Source: Stutzerimonas decontaminans
Lineage (GTDB): Bacteria > Pseudomonadota > Gammaproteobacteria > Pseudomonadales > Pseudomonadaceae
Direction of reading: 5' to 3'
NCBI RefSeq assembly: GCF_000661915.1
Contig: NZ_CP007509.1
Coordinates: forward strand, 1,922,001 to 1,986,000
Length of the DNA stretch: 64,000 nt
Positions 47,911-57,383 of this stretch are shown piece after piece (positions within the stretch are counted from its first letter, which is position 1; each line of letters begins with the position of its first letter). The notes beneath the pieces were generated by a model. The model did no database searches, had not been told where the DNA came from, and saw only the letters and a list, made by a program, of their open reading frames with translations. Made by a program: the position numbers and the translations under genes.

Positions 47911-49227
47911 ATGGTTGAAAAACTTACGATCCAGACCCACATCGAGGGCCGCTGGCGAGATGCGCTGGTGCTCTCGATCACGGACATTCGTCATGTGGGG
48001 GAAGCGAGATGCACGACCGCCTACCTGCAGCCGTACCTGGTCGACTTCATTGGTGACCTGGACTCGCTTCTCGAGCCCGCCATTAGCGTAAACCTGCCGG
48101 TGAATTGGAATCTGGTCGAGACCAGGGGCTATCCGGCTTTCGTTTATGACCTAATGCCAGCCGGTGCCGCTCGCAGATCGCTGGAGAAGCGCTTCGGCGG
48201 TGAGAAGCCCGACGGAGTCGATCTCGATTTCTTTCTGCTAAGCCGCTGTACCCCGTCGTCGATCGGCCATCTGCGCGTAAAAGAGTCTTTCGACCACGTG
48301 GACCAGACGCGCCGGGAAGCTTTTCCTCGCCGCGAAGTCGTGGACAGGACCAACGATTTTCTCGAGTACGCCTACGAGTCAGGGGCTGCGCTGGGCGGCG
48401 CCACCGGTGCACAGGGCGAGGCGCCGAAGCTGCTGATGGTCGAAGGCGTAGATGGGGCGCTGTATGCAGACGCGATGCTGTCCGACGATCTGGCCAGGCG
48501 TCATTGGCTGGTCAAGTTCGCGCGCAACCAGGTGACCGAGCGGGACAAGAACATCCTCCGCGCCGAATTCCACTACTACCGGGCGGTCTCGGCCCTCGGC
48601 TTGAACACGGTCTCGACCGACGGCCTCGTGCTTGAGGAAGCCGAGAAGCCAAGCCTGTGGATGCCACGCTTCGATCGTCGAGTCGAGCAAGGTGCGGTCG
48701 AAAGGATCCCGGTCGAGTCGATCTACTCGGTCTGCGCAAATACCGTTCCGGGGTCAAGGATGAACCATGAGGACGTGCTGGGGCGGTTGATCGGGCTCTG
48801 GGCCTCCAACAACCAGGTCGGCGAACTCGAGGAGCTTGTCTTCGAGTACCTGCAGCGCGATCTGTTGAATCGGATCCTCGGCAACTCTGACAACCACGGA
48901 CGCAACATGGCGATTTTCCGACATCACGGCAGATTCGAGCTCGCGCCCATCTATGACCTCGCGCCGATGGTGCTGGATCCGGAGGGTGTCACGCGGGTGA
49001 CCAAGTGGAGGCCGGAACACATGGGAAGCCCGGACTGGCGAGCGGTCTGCGATTATTTCCACGCCATTACCGATCCGGCTGCGCTGTTCGAGCGCCTTCG
49101 GGCGGCTGCGCAGAGATTCAGAGCATTGCCCGATCTGTTGATCGATTTGCCCGCAGAGGTGCGGCAGGCCCGGACCATCCCGCTGAACAACCTGGACACA
49201 CGCCTGGCGGAATGGGGGTTCAGATGA
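47911..49227 (+). CDS. HipA-family kinase toxin (HipH/YjjJ-like)
   Basis: 438 residues, like E. coli HipA in length. N-terminal subdomain ~1-105 with AISVNLPVNWNL; glycine-rich loop LGGATGAQGEAPKLLM (about residue 160), longer than in classical HipA; catalytic GNSDNHGRNMAIFRHHG (about 323) and metal-binding YDLAPM (about 347) are intact. Predicted Ser/Thr kinase toxin causing growth arrest. ATG at 47911; an in-frame TTG at 47899 is possible. The HTH partner gene follows with ATGA overlap. Confidence 0.85.
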   Translation: MVEKLTIQTHIEGRWRDALVLSITDIRHVGEARCTTAYLQPYLVDFIGDLDSLLEPAISVNLPVNWNLVETRGYPAFVYDLMPAGAARRSLEKRFGGEKPDGVDLDFFLLSRCTPSSIGHLRVKESFDHVDQTRREAFPRREVVDRTNDFLEYAYESGAALGGATGAQGEAPKLLMVEGVDGALYADAMLSDDLARRHWLVKFARNQVTERDKNILRAEFHYYRAVSALGLNTVSTDGLVLEEAEKPSLWMPRFDRRVEQGAVERIPVESIYSVCANTVPGSRMNHEDVLGRLIGLWASNNQVGELEELVFEYLQRDLLNRILGNSDNHGRNMAIFRHHGRFELAPIYDLAPMVLDPEGVTRVTKWRPEHMGSPDWRAVCDYFHAITDPAALFERLRAAAQRFRALPDLLIDLPAEVRQARTIPLNNLDTRLAEWGFR

Positions 49228-49583
49228 GCACGCCCAATAGCGAGCAAAGAAAGCAGATCATCAACGACATCATGCAGGGCCATGCGTCGGGAAGGGAAAC
49301 GCTGGGGACCTCTATACGCCGGTTGCGCCTCGAGGTGACCGGTTTCGACCAGGCGACCTTCGCCGCGATGTGCAACCTTTCCGTCAAGGCCCTGTACAAG
49401 CTAGAGACCGACAAAGGTAATCCAACCCTCGGCACCATCGAGGCGATCCTGAGAAAATTCGGGCTTCGCCTTGGGCTCGTTGCGGGCATACCCGCCTCGT
49501 CCGTTTCTCTGCGTGAGCCGTCGTCGGATGTGGCCCGCCCGGTCCGCGGAGCCAACCCCCGCCGCAAGCACGTCGAACGGTGA
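49224..49583 (+). CDS. HipB-like HTH protein (putative antitoxin)
   Basis: 119 residues: leader helix (NSEQRKQIINDIMQGHAS), Xre-type HTH (LGTSIRRLRLEVTGFDQATF, AAMCNLSVKALYKLETDKGN, PTLGTIEAILRKFGLRLGLV) and a flexible basic C-terminal tail. Probable antitoxin and autoregulator of the upstream kinase. It is second in the pair, whereas hipB normally comes first. Confidence 0.8.
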   Translation: MSTPNSEQRKQIINDIMQGHASGRETLGTSIRRLRLEVTGFDQATFAAMCNLSVKALYKLETDKGNPTLGTIEAILRKFGLRLGLVAGIPASSVSLREPSSDVARPVRGANPRRKHVER

Positions 49584-49686
49584 GCAGGGGCGATGGCGGC
49601 TCCGCCCGATAAGGGCGGCGAACGAAGATAGGTGGACTAGCGCCGGGCAGGTCTGGAGATTGAGTCTTCGTCGTCTCGCTCGATTT

Positions 49687-50892
49687 TCATGGCCGGCCAT
49701 GTATCGGTGCGGAACGCGGCCGATACGGGCGCAGCGGGATATCGCGGTTGACGATGATTCGCAGGGGAAGACCAGGCCGCTGGCTGAGTGTCGGCCGGAT
49801 GTCCACGTTCCGACGGGTGACCTCCTGGCCGACCTGGTTGACCGAGTCTTGCAAGCTGTCACGACCGGCTATCACGATTCGATCCCCCTCGTTGCGACTG
49901 GCCGGGGCCGCCAGTTCGGCGCCAATTCCCAACAGGCTGGTCAGAGCCGCGCCGGCAACGATTCGATCCCAGTGCCAATCAACGCCGTCCTCGAGGCCGG
50001 CATAGCCTTGGGGGTCACTTGCGATCGGGTTGTCGAGTTTCAGCGACGAGGTGTCGGGGAAAATGAGTCGGTGCCAGACCACGTCGATACGGCTCTGCCC
50101 GTGGCGGATCTGGCTGTCGTAGCGGCCAAGCAGACGAGCACCCTGGGGAATGAGCACATGTGCTCCGGTCGCCGTGTCGTAGACCGGCTCGGTTACCGTG
50201 GCGATCACGTCGCCTGGCAGGTCGGACTTGATGCCGGTCACCAGCGCGGCCGCGATCACGCTCCCTGCCATGACCTGATAGGGCGAGGCCGGCTTCTGCA
50301 CCAATGCGGATTCGCTCATTTGTGCGTCTGAGGTTTTACTGACAAGCGCCTGGTTGCCACTGGGGCTCTGAACAGAGCGGCCAGGGCGACCCGGATCAAT
50401 GACGGGCTCGCTTGCTGACCGGGTGTTGTTGGCCTGGAAGAAGAGAGGTGAGAGGCGCGCTTGCTCGTCCTCTTCCGCGTCCGCCAGTTCGGCCGTTTTC
50501 GGCTCGACGTCGCCTGGGTGCGATGGGGCATAAGCCAAAGGCTCGGTTGTCGCGATATCGGCTCTATCGGTACGGCTACTCGACGCTGGGCGGGGCGACG
50601 CCAATTGCGAATAGTCCTTTGCAAGTGTTTCGAGTCGCTCCGGTCGCATATTGTGATCGACGTTGAAGAGTTCTCCCGCCGCGTTCTTGCGCGTTTGATC
50701 CTGCGGATTCAGTCCCAGGAGTAGGGCGATGAGCGTCGCAGTCGCCAGGCTCCCGGCAATGGCCAGCACTGTTCGTGCGTTTAGCCGCGTGACGCGATCC
50801 GGTCGGGCGCGCAATGCCAGCGTCTCGGCCGCCACCTTCGTCTGCGGCTGCACTGGGCCGTCGTTCTCCGCGGCATCGGTCGCGCTCGTCAT
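49687..50892 (-). CDS. trbI: Conjugal transfer protein TrbI (VirB10-like)
   Basis: 401 residues: one membrane helix (TVLAIAGSLATATLIALLLG, ~43-62), a Pro/Asp/Glu-rich periplasmic linker and a C-terminal VirB10 beta-barrel domain (VMAGSVIAAALVTGI, VLIPQGARLLGRYDS). Spans the periplasm linking inner and outer membrane parts of the mating channel. Last gene of the trb operon, convergent with the HTH gene. Confidence 0.92.
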   Translation of the reverse strand: MTSATDAAENDGPVQPQTKVAAETLALRARPDRVTRLNARTVLAIAGSLATATLIALLLGLNPQDQTRKNAAGELFNVDHNMRPERLETLAKDYSQLASPRPASSSRTDRADIATTEPLAYAPSHPGDVEPKTAELADAEEDEQARLSPLFFQANNTRSASEPVIDPGRPGRSVQSPSGNQALVSKTSDAQMSESALVQKPASPYQVMAGSVIAAALVTGIKSDLPGDVIATVTEPVYDTATGAHVLIPQGARLLGRYDSQIRHGQSRIDVVWHRLIFPDTSSLKLDNPIASDPQGYAGLEDGVDWHWDRIVAGAALTSLLGIGAELAAPASRNEGDRIVIAGRDSLQDSVNQVGQEVTRRNVDIRPTLSQRPGLPLRIIVNRDIPLRPYRPRSAPIHGRP

Positions 50893-51872
50893 CGATGACC
50901 ACCTGATTGGACGTCGCTGCGTTCGATCCGAACGACCGCATTTTTTTCGCCGCCCAGCCGAAGCTCCGCCGCGGCGAAGAGCCGGTCGACGACGTAGTAG
51001 GGCGTGCGGACGCGGTAGTTGACCAACTGGCCATCGCCTGTAGCGCCAATGACGAAAAGTGGCGGGAGCTCGCCCTGGGCAATCCCGGGAGGAAACTGGA
51101 TGTAGACCTTGCGACCATCGTCGAATGCACGAAGTGGCTTCCAGGACGGGTTGTCGCCGCGGATCACATAGCGAAACTGCAGCTGTTCGAGGGCGAGGCC
51201 GGCATCCACGGGGGCCGCTTCGAGGGCCTCGGCGGCCTGCCTTTTGAGGGCAAGAAGTCGATCCTGTGGATAGTCCCAGGATACCGATGCCATCCAGGCC
51301 TGCTCAGTGGAGGTCAGTTCGATCAGGTAGGTGCGTCGGTTGGTGGTGATCACCATGTTCGTCATGATATCGACGCGGGTCGGTTTGACGATGATGCTGA
51401 TCCGCAGCTTCTCGCCCATCCCGCTCGTTGTGTCGCCAACGATCCAGCGTGCGGTGTCACCGGCGGCGACGGCGACGAGTTCTTCACCGGGTTCGAGGTT
51501 GATCGCGGTGACGCGGCCGGGACTCGCGAAGACCTGGTATAGGGCACCATCGGAGAAAGGCCATACCTGAATTGCGTTGAGATAGCCCTCCTGGCTCGGT
51601 GCAATCCTGGCTTCATCGTTGGCGCGCGAGACGCTTGCTTCAGGGGAGGCAGGTCCCGACTGACTGACCGGCTTCGGCAGTGGCTTGAGCTGTGACGGGA
51701 GCGCCAGCGGCTGGGGTATCGCCACTACCTCGACCGGCTTGGGAGGCTCCGCCATCTGCTGGGCTGCAACCGGCTCCTCCAGTGGAATCGCCGGAGGTAT
51801 TTCGTTTCGGCTGGCGCAACCGGTTGTTGCAATGACTAGGAAAGAGCAAACGTAGCGCAGGTACCGCATCAT
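50889..51872 (-). CDS. trbG: Conjugal transfer protein TrbG (VirB9-like)
   Basis: 327 residues: lipoprotein-type signal (YVCSFLVIATTGC), N-terminal Pro-rich region, then the VirB9/TrbG domain (IQVWPFSDGALYQVFASPGR, ATGDGQLVNYRVRTPYYVVD). Outer-membrane-associated ring component with TrbI. ATGA overlap with trbI. Confidence 0.92.
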   Translation of the reverse strand: MMRYLRYVCSFLVIATTGCASRNEIPPAIPLEEPVAAQQMAEPPKPVEVVAIPQPLALPSQLKPLPKPVSQSGPASPEASVSRANDEARIAPSQEGYLNAIQVWPFSDGALYQVFASPGRVTAINLEPGEELVAVAAGDTARWIVGDTTSGMGEKLRISIIVKPTRVDIMTNMVITTNRRTYLIELTSTEQAWMASVSWDYPQDRLLALKRQAAEALEAAPVDAGLALEQLQFRYVIRGDNPSWKPLRAFDDGRKVYIQFPPGIAQGELPPLFVIGATGDGQLVNYRVRTPYYVVDRLFAAAELRLGGEKNAVVRIERSDVQSGGHR

Positions 51873-51884
51873 CGTGGGTTCGCC

Positions 51885-52577
51885 TCATTGACTGGTGTTC
51901 AGTTCGCGGCTCCAGGACAGGCTATCGACATAGATGCCCAGGGGGTTCTGGCGAAGCTTTTCTTCGCTGTGTGGCGGCTTGAGGACGACCGTTAGCACGG
52001 CGGTCCAGCGCTCGGAACCTGCCGCAGCGCCATCGACGTAGCGGCGCTCCGTCCAGCGCACCTGGAAGGAGTTCTCGCTGGCGCGGACAACGCTCGTGAT
52101 ATCAACCGTGATCGACTCCCTGCCGATGCGTGAGAACGGATCACTCTCGCGAGCGAACTCGTTGAGCGTCGTGGCACCGCGGTTCGTGGTCAGTTGGTAG
52201 GCGCCAAGCCAGTTGCTTCGGACCACGATCGGGTCGATGGGCAGCGCGCGGACTTGGGTGATGAAGCGGGCCAGGTGCTGGGCGATCAGCGCATCGCCTG
52301 GCTGGTAGTCGGTCGCAGCTTCGCCCACCGCACGAACCTGGCCGGCACTGTCGACTTCCACAACGTACGGAATGATCAGCGACTGTGCCGAACGCCAGAC
52401 CAAACCCGCCGCCATCAGCAGTGCCAAACCCAGGCAGCCGAACGCCATCAGCCGCCAGTTCCTGGCCTGGAAGCGGCTGGACCCGAGGCGCTCGTCCCAG
52501 ACCTGCGCCGCAGCCTGGTAGGGCGTCGCGGGTGCAGGCGCTTGCGAGTAGCGCGTGCGAGCACGTCTAAAGCGCAT
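51885..52577 (-). CDS. trbF: Conjugal transfer protein TrbF (VirB8-like)
   Basis: 230 residues: cytoplasmic N-terminus, one membrane helix (LMAFGCLGLALLMAAGLVW) and periplasmic VirB8 domain (IVRSNWLGAYQLTTNRGATT, FQVRWTERRYVDG). Assembly factor of the inner-membrane complex. Twelve bases separate it from trbG. Confidence 0.92.
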   Translation of the reverse strand: MRFRRARTRYSQAPAPATPYQAAAQVWDERLGSSRFQARNWRLMAFGCLGLALLMAAGLVWRSAQSLIIPYVVEVDSAGQVRAVGEAATDYQPGDALIAQHLARFITQVRALPIDPIVVRSNWLGAYQLTTNRGATTLNEFARESDPFSRIGRESITVDITSVVRASENSFQVRWTERRYVDGAAAGSERWTAVLTVVLKPPHSEEKLRQNPLGIYVDSLSWSRELNTSQ

Positions 52578-52591
52578 AGAGGCGGTCTCCC

Positions 52592-53749
52592 TTACCCATC
52601 CGACGGGTCCTTCAGTCGAGGTCCCTGTGCCGAGCCGCCAGTGTCCCCGCCGCGCAGGGTGTGGGCCACGGTGGCGGTCGCCTGGCTGAGCTGCTGTCGA
52701 CGTTGCAGGCGCTTGGCCCAGGCCGGTTGTGCGGTCGAGGTTTCTGACTGCCCATCCGAACCTCGCCCCATGGTGGCTTCAGTCAGGGAGCCGCTTGCCA
52801 TGCGCGCCGCGCTCGCTGCCCCTGTTGCGCCCGTCACACCGGCGGCGACGCGCGACCCTTGGAGCGCAGACGCTGCGCCGGATGCCAGGGCAACTCCACC
52901 GACAGCCATGCCGGCAACCCCTAGGGCGGTACCGGCGGCGGCGCCTGCTCCGAGCTGCGGCGCGCCGGAGACGAGCCCAGCGGCAATTCCGGGGCCGAAG
53001 ATTCCAAGCCCCAGCATGGCGAGTGAGGCGAGCATCGTGGCCAGTGCATGATCGAGAGTGGGCTCCTCCGGTGTTGATAGAAACTCGTCGAACAGCCCGC
53101 TTCCGATTCCGATGATCACCGCGAGCACCAAGATTTTTATCCCTGACGAGACAACGTTGCCGAGGACCTTCTCGGCGAGGAAGGCGGTCTTGTTCCAGAG
53201 CGCGAAGGGCACCAATACGAAGCCTGCGAGCGTGGTCAGCTTGAACTCGATCAGGGTGACGAATAGCTGGATGGAGAGAATGAAGAAGCTGACGAGCACC
53301 ACGAGCCATGCCAGGAACAGCACGACGATCATGTCTAAATTGGCCATCGTCTCGGTGAGCCCCGTCAGGCCACCGATGCGTTCGAGCAGGGGGCGTCCCG
53401 CCTCGATGCCTAGCGCTGCAATCCGTCCCGGTTGCAGAAACTGCTCTTGCGTCATGGAAGAGCCTGATGCCAGCAGGCCAAGGCCTGCGAAGGACGTAAA
53501 GACGATCTTGGCCAGCCAGTTGAAGTTGCCGATGATGAAGGCGAATGCGCCTACGTAGAGCGTCTTCCTGAGCAGCTTCGCAATGGCATCGTCACCGCCG
53601 TTGGCCCACAGCAGGCCCGCAAGGGTGACGTCGATGACGACCAGGGTCGCCGACAGAAAGGCTATCTCCCCATTGAGCAGCCCGAAGCCGGAGTCGATGT
53701 AGAGCGAGAAGGTTTCGAGAAAGCGGTCTATGACCCCCACGTCGTTCAT
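52592..53749 (-). CDS. trbL: Conjugal transfer protein TrbL (VirB6-like)
   Basis: 385 residues: five to six membrane helices (e.g. LTTLAGFVLVPFALWNKTAFL, TMLASLAMLGLGIFGPGIAA region) and a glycine/alanine-rich then polar C-terminal tail. Polytopic channel component. ATGA overlap with the TrbK-like gene. Confidence 0.9.
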   Translation of the reverse strand: MNDVGVIDRFLETFSLYIDSGFGLLNGEIAFLSATLVVIDVTLAGLLWANGGDDAIAKLLRKTLYVGAFAFIIGNFNWLAKIVFTSFAGLGLLASGSSMTQEQFLQPGRIAALGIEAGRPLLERIGGLTGLTETMANLDMIVVLFLAWLVVLVSFFILSIQLFVTLIEFKLTTLAGFVLVPFALWNKTAFLAEKVLGNVVSSGIKILVLAVIIGIGSGLFDEFLSTPEEPTLDHALATMLASLAMLGLGIFGPGIAAGLVSGAPQLGAGAAAGTALGVAGMAVGGVALASGAASALQGSRVAAGVTGATGAASAARMASGSLTEATMGRGSDGQSETSTAQPAWAKRLQRRQQLSQATATVAHTLRGGDTGGSAQGPRLKDPSDG

Positions 53750-53958
53750 GGTTCCGCCTCCTCGAAGGTCGGCGGGATGTCCGGCAGCTGATGCAGCCGT
53801 TGAAACTCATCGGGCCGTGCCCGCCCGGAGAAGAAGCGCTGTGTTGCATCAGGTTTCGCATGGCGCGCAGCATCGCTGCTCGAATCCGCCTGCTGGCAGC
53901 CGCACGCCAGTACAAGCGCAGCACCCAAAAGAGCCGGGACGAACACGCGCGGCTTCAT
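53746..53958 (-). CDS. Small lipoprotein, TrbK-like
   Basis: 70 residues: lipoprotein signal VPALLGAALVLACGC followed by a short polar mature part (RPDEFQRLHQLPDIPPTFEE). Position between trbJ and trbL matches trbK, which gives entry exclusion in IncP plasmids, but the sequence is too short to prove orthology. Four-base overlaps on both sides. Confidence 0.6.
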   Translation of the reverse strand: MKPRVFVPALLGAALVLACGCQQADSSSDAARHAKPDATQRFFSGRARPDEFQRLHQLPDIPPTFEEAEP

Positions 53959-54686
53959 GGTGCGAAGACCCGGATGGGGCGAGGCGAATAGGCCGTGCCA
54001 ATAGACATGAAGCGTTTGCGCTGCTCTCGGGCCTCGTGCTCGGCGGCAACCTGGCGGGCCTGCCCGATGGACACGGCGCGGTGCTGTGCGATCGCCAATT
54101 GCTGGGCCTGGATGACCTGTTTGGCCTGCAGCGCTAGCAACTGGTTGGTCGCCTGCGAAGCCTGAAGCGCCCCCACTGCAGATTGGCTTTGACTGACTAG
54201 GTCGGTGAGCGCAGCCTCATCCAAGGCAAGATCCTGCGAGAGCTGCGCCTGCATCCGGAGGGCTGTATGCACGCCTTCGCGTGCCTGGCTCCAACGCTCG
54301 ATCGAGTGTGCGGCCATGTCGGACCCAGTGATCGAGGCGGCATACCGCTCGGGGTACAGTCGAGCGAAAGCCTGGTCGAGCCTTGAAATCTCGTACGCGA
54401 GACCGGTTGCCTCGGCCAGCAGTTGCTCGCTTCGCCTGATCGACTGCCGCAGCCGGTTAACGGCATTGAAGTCCAGTGCGGCAAGGTTGCGCGCCTGGTT
54501 CAGCAGCATCTGGGTCTCGTTGTGCAGCTGGCTGATCTGGTTGTTGGTCATCTCCAGCGTGCGCACGGCGGTGAGCGTGTTCTGGGCCAGGTTGGTCGGA
54601 TCGATGACGGTTATCGCGCCTGCGCGTCCGATGGACGAGGCGCAGAGCAAAACTACCGTGTGTAGGACCAGGCGCTGCAGCGTCAT
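53955..54686 (-). CDS. trbJ: Conjugal transfer protein TrbJ (VirB5-like)
   Basis: 243 residues: signal peptide (LVLHTVVLLCASSIGRAGA), then ITVIDPTNLAQNTLTAVRTL, the usual TrbJ start, and a long helical periplasmic domain rich in Gln. Minor pilus/channel subunit. Overlaps trbE and trbK by four bases. Confidence 0.9.
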   Translation of the reverse strand: MTLQRLVLHTVVLLCASSIGRAGAITVIDPTNLAQNTLTAVRTLEMTNNQISQLHNETQMLLNQARNLAALDFNAVNRLRQSIRRSEQLLAEATGLAYEISRLDQAFARLYPERYAASITGSDMAAHSIERWSQAREGVHTALRMQAQLSQDLALDEAALTDLVSQSQSAVGALQASQATNQLLALQAKQVIQAQQLAIAQHRAVSIGQARQVAAEHEAREQRKRFMSIGTAYSPRPIRVFAP

Positions 54687-57103
54687 GGCTGGTGGTCCTG
54701 TGCCGATTGATGGGACGCAAGCAGCCCGGCCGCCCAGCCCAGTCCGCGGTTCTGCAGCCAGGAATGTGCGAAGGGCGCTCCGCTCGAGAGCACCTGATCG
54801 ATCCGGCGCTGGTCTTCGGGCGTGGCTGCGGCCGCAAAGGCGAGCGCTACCGGACCGAGTGCCAGCTCGAACAGGCGGTTGCCCTGACGGGACTGGTAGT
54901 AGTACTCGCGCTTGGGTACGGCACTGGCGATCATTGCGATCTGGCGATCGTTCAGGCCAAACGCCTTGTAGAGTTCGCGGACCTGTGGCTCATGCGCCTG
55001 CGGATTGGGCAGCAGGATCCTGCTCGCGCAGCTTTCGATGACGGCCGAGGCAATGCTCGAGGCGTCGATATCGGCAAGCGATTGGGTGGCAAAGATCACC
55101 GAGACGTTCTTCTTTCGCAGCGTCTTTAGCCATTGCCGGATGCGGGCCGCGAATAGCGGCTCGTCCAGAAATAGCCAGGCTTCGTCGAGAATGAGCAGCG
55201 TCGGCGCGCCATCGAATTGATCGTCGAACCGATGAAACAGGTAGCCGAGCACCGCGGCGACGCTCGCCTTGCTCGACATGAGCGCCTCCATCTCGAAGCA
55301 CTGCACCGGCGCATCGGCCAGGCAGTCCTGGTCCGCATCGAGTAGATGGCCATGTGGGCCGCCGAGCAGATAGGGCTCGAGTGCTTCGCGAAGGGTGGGG
55401 TCCTGCAGCAGCAGGGTGAAACCCGTGAGGGTCCGCTGGGCCTTGGGCACGCCGGCCAGGCTCAGCAGCGCCGTCCAGATGGCCGACCGTTCTTCGGGTC
55501 CCACCTGGACACCCTCTTGCAGCAGGCGGGCCTGGACCCACTCGCTCGCCCACGTGCGCTGGCGATCATCATCAATGTTGGCCAGCGGCTGAAACGCGAT
55601 CGAAGCGCTGTGCCCGAGATCATAGTGGACGCCGCCGAGTCCCAGCGTCGTCGCTCTCAGCGAGCGACCCATGTCGAAGATCAGAAGGCGTGCGCCCGGG
55701 TAGCGCCGAAATTGCAGGGCAAGGGTCGCAAGCAGCACGGACTTGCCCATGCCGGTTGGGCCTGCGATCAGCGTATGGCCGACATCGCCGACATGGGTAA
55801 CCAGCCGAAAAGGCGTCGAGGCCTCGGTACGGGTGATCATCAGGGGCGGGCCGTCAAGGTGCTGGTTTCGCGCGGGGCCTGCCCATACGGCCGAGACCGG
55901 CATCAGGTGCGCAAGGTTGAGGGTCGAGATCAGTGGCTGGCGTACGTTGGCGTAGGCATTGCCGGGGATGGAGGAGAGCCAGGCCTCGACTGCATTGAGC
56001 TGCTCGGCAATGGTGACGAGCCCGTGGCTCTGGATGGTTCGCTCCACCAGCCGACGTTTCTCCTCGGCTTGCTCACGGGTATCGCCGAGAACCGTCACGG
56101 TTGTCGTGACATACCCAAAGGCGGTCATGTCGGCGCCGAGTTCCTGCAGTGCAGCGTCAGCGTCGGCGGCCTGGTTGGACGCGTCGTTGTCGACCAGTGC
56201 GCTTTCCTGTTGGAAGACGGTTTCGCGCAGGAGCGTCGCAACACTTTTGCGCTTGGCGAACCACTGTCGGCGAAGCCGCGTGAGTTCGGCGAGGGCTTCC
56301 TGCTTGTCGAGGCAGATGAAGCGGGTGGACCAGCGATACGCGATGGCGATGTGGTTCAAGCTGTCGAGAACGCCGGGCCAGGTCATGCCCGGAAAGCCTC
56401 TGACCGAGACGACCCTCAGGTGTTGATCGCCCAGCATGGGCGCGGTCCCTGTTACGAGCGGGCAATCGGCGAGGAGGGCGTCCAGGTAGAAGGGGACAAT
56501 CGGAACCGTTACCTCCTGCCGCTGTGTCGATACGGTTTGGTGTAGATAGGTCAGCGTCTGCCTATCATCCAGCCAGGCGGACTCGGGCATCGCCCCTTGA
56601 ATCAAATCATGAAAGCGGTCGCTGTCGCGAACGAAGGCGCCAAGCTCGCGCTTCCAGTCCGCACCGGGTGCGGCCCGGCCGGCGTATAGCAGGCCAGACG
56701 CGCGCGCCCGGATTTGCTCGCCCGGCAGGTAGGTAAGGGTCAGGTAGTACTGGCTCTCGAAATGGCGGCCAGTAGCTTCGAACGTCGCTCTGCGTTCCTC
56801 GTCAACGAGCCAGGACAGCGCATCGGGAAACTGGCTGGTGGGGTACGCCTCGGATGCGTGCCGGTCTGCCTCTATATGGAGCATCCAGCCGGATCCGAGG
56901 CGACGTAACGCATTGTTCAGCCGGGCCGTTATGGCAAGTAGCTCGGCTTCGGTCGAACTTTCGAGATCCGGGCCCCGGTAGCGCAGGGTCCGTTGAAAGG
57001 AGCCGTCCTTGTTCAGTACTACCCCAGGCGCCACGAGGCCTGCCCAGGGAAGCCAGTCGGCCAGCCTGGCGGGCAGCGCCCGGTATTCACGCAGATTCAG
57101 CAT
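54683..57103 (-). CDS. trbE: Conjugal transfer ATPase TrbE (VirB4-like)
   Basis: 806 residues. N-terminal CagE/VirB4 domain, Walker A GPTGMGKSV (about residue 449), Walker B LLILDEAWLFLDEP (about 638), then SVIFATQSLADI. Powers pilus assembly and substrate transfer at the inner membrane. Start chosen at MLNLREYRALP; upstream in-frame residues belong to the trbD end. Confidence 0.95.
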   Translation of the reverse strand: MLNLREYRALPARLADWLPWAGLVAPGVVLNKDGSFQRTLRYRGPDLESSTEAELLAITARLNNALRRLGSGWMLHIEADRHASEAYPTSQFPDALSWLVDEERRATFEATGRHFESQYYLTLTYLPGEQIRARASGLLYAGRAAPGADWKRELGAFVRDSDRFHDLIQGAMPESAWLDDRQTLTYLHQTVSTQRQEVTVPIVPFYLDALLADCPLVTGTAPMLGDQHLRVVSVRGFPGMTWPGVLDSLNHIAIAYRWSTRFICLDKQEALAELTRLRRQWFAKRKSVATLLRETVFQQESALVDNDASNQAADADAALQELGADMTAFGYVTTTVTVLGDTREQAEEKRRLVERTIQSHGLVTIAEQLNAVEAWLSSIPGNAYANVRQPLISTLNLAHLMPVSAVWAGPARNQHLDGPPLMITRTEASTPFRLVTHVGDVGHTLIAGPTGMGKSVLLATLALQFRRYPGARLLIFDMGRSLRATTLGLGGVHYDLGHSASIAFQPLANIDDDRQRTWASEWVQARLLQEGVQVGPEERSAIWTALLSLAGVPKAQRTLTGFTLLLQDPTLREALEPYLLGGPHGHLLDADQDCLADAPVQCFEMEALMSSKASVAAVLGYLFHRFDDQFDGAPTLLILDEAWLFLDEPLFAARIRQWLKTLRKKNVSVIFATQSLADIDASSIASAVIESCASRILLPNPQAHEPQVRELYKAFGLNDRQIAMIASAVPKREYYYQSRQGNRLFELALGPVALAFAAAATPEDQRRIDQVLSSGAPFAHSWLQNRGLGWAAGLLASHQSAQDHQP

Positions 57104-57110
57104 GGTCGGC

Positions 57111-57383
57111 CTACACGTCAAGCAAGGGTGGGAATCTGAGGTGGCGGGCAAACACCGGCAGGAACTGCGGGTCCAGCCGGGTCCCCCATACCGCCAGCAT
57201 GTGGCCTGTCAGCCACAGTGCGAGGCCGGCCGGCCAGAGCTGCAGGCCCAACCCAACCACCGCGGCCATGGTGCCGTTGAGAATGGCGACGCTGCGGGGC
57301 ACGCCGCCGAGCAGGATTGGCTCGCACAATGACCTGTGCAGCGGCAGCTCGAAGCCGGGCAGGTGTGGGCCCGCTTCACTCAT
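57111..57383 (-). CDS. trbD: Conjugal transfer protein TrbD (VirB3-like)
   Basis: 90 residues: GFELPLHRSLCEPILLGGVP then a hydrophobic hairpin (SVAILNGTMAAVVGLGLQLW; PAGLALWLTGHMLAVWGTRL) and DPQFLPVFARHLR, the VirB3/TrbD pattern. Seven bases before trbE. Confidence 0.92.
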   Translation of the reverse strand: MSEAGPHLPGFELPLHRSLCEPILLGGVPRSVAILNGTMAAVVGLGLQLWPAGLALWLTGHMLAVWGTRLDPQFLPVFARHLRFPPLLDV

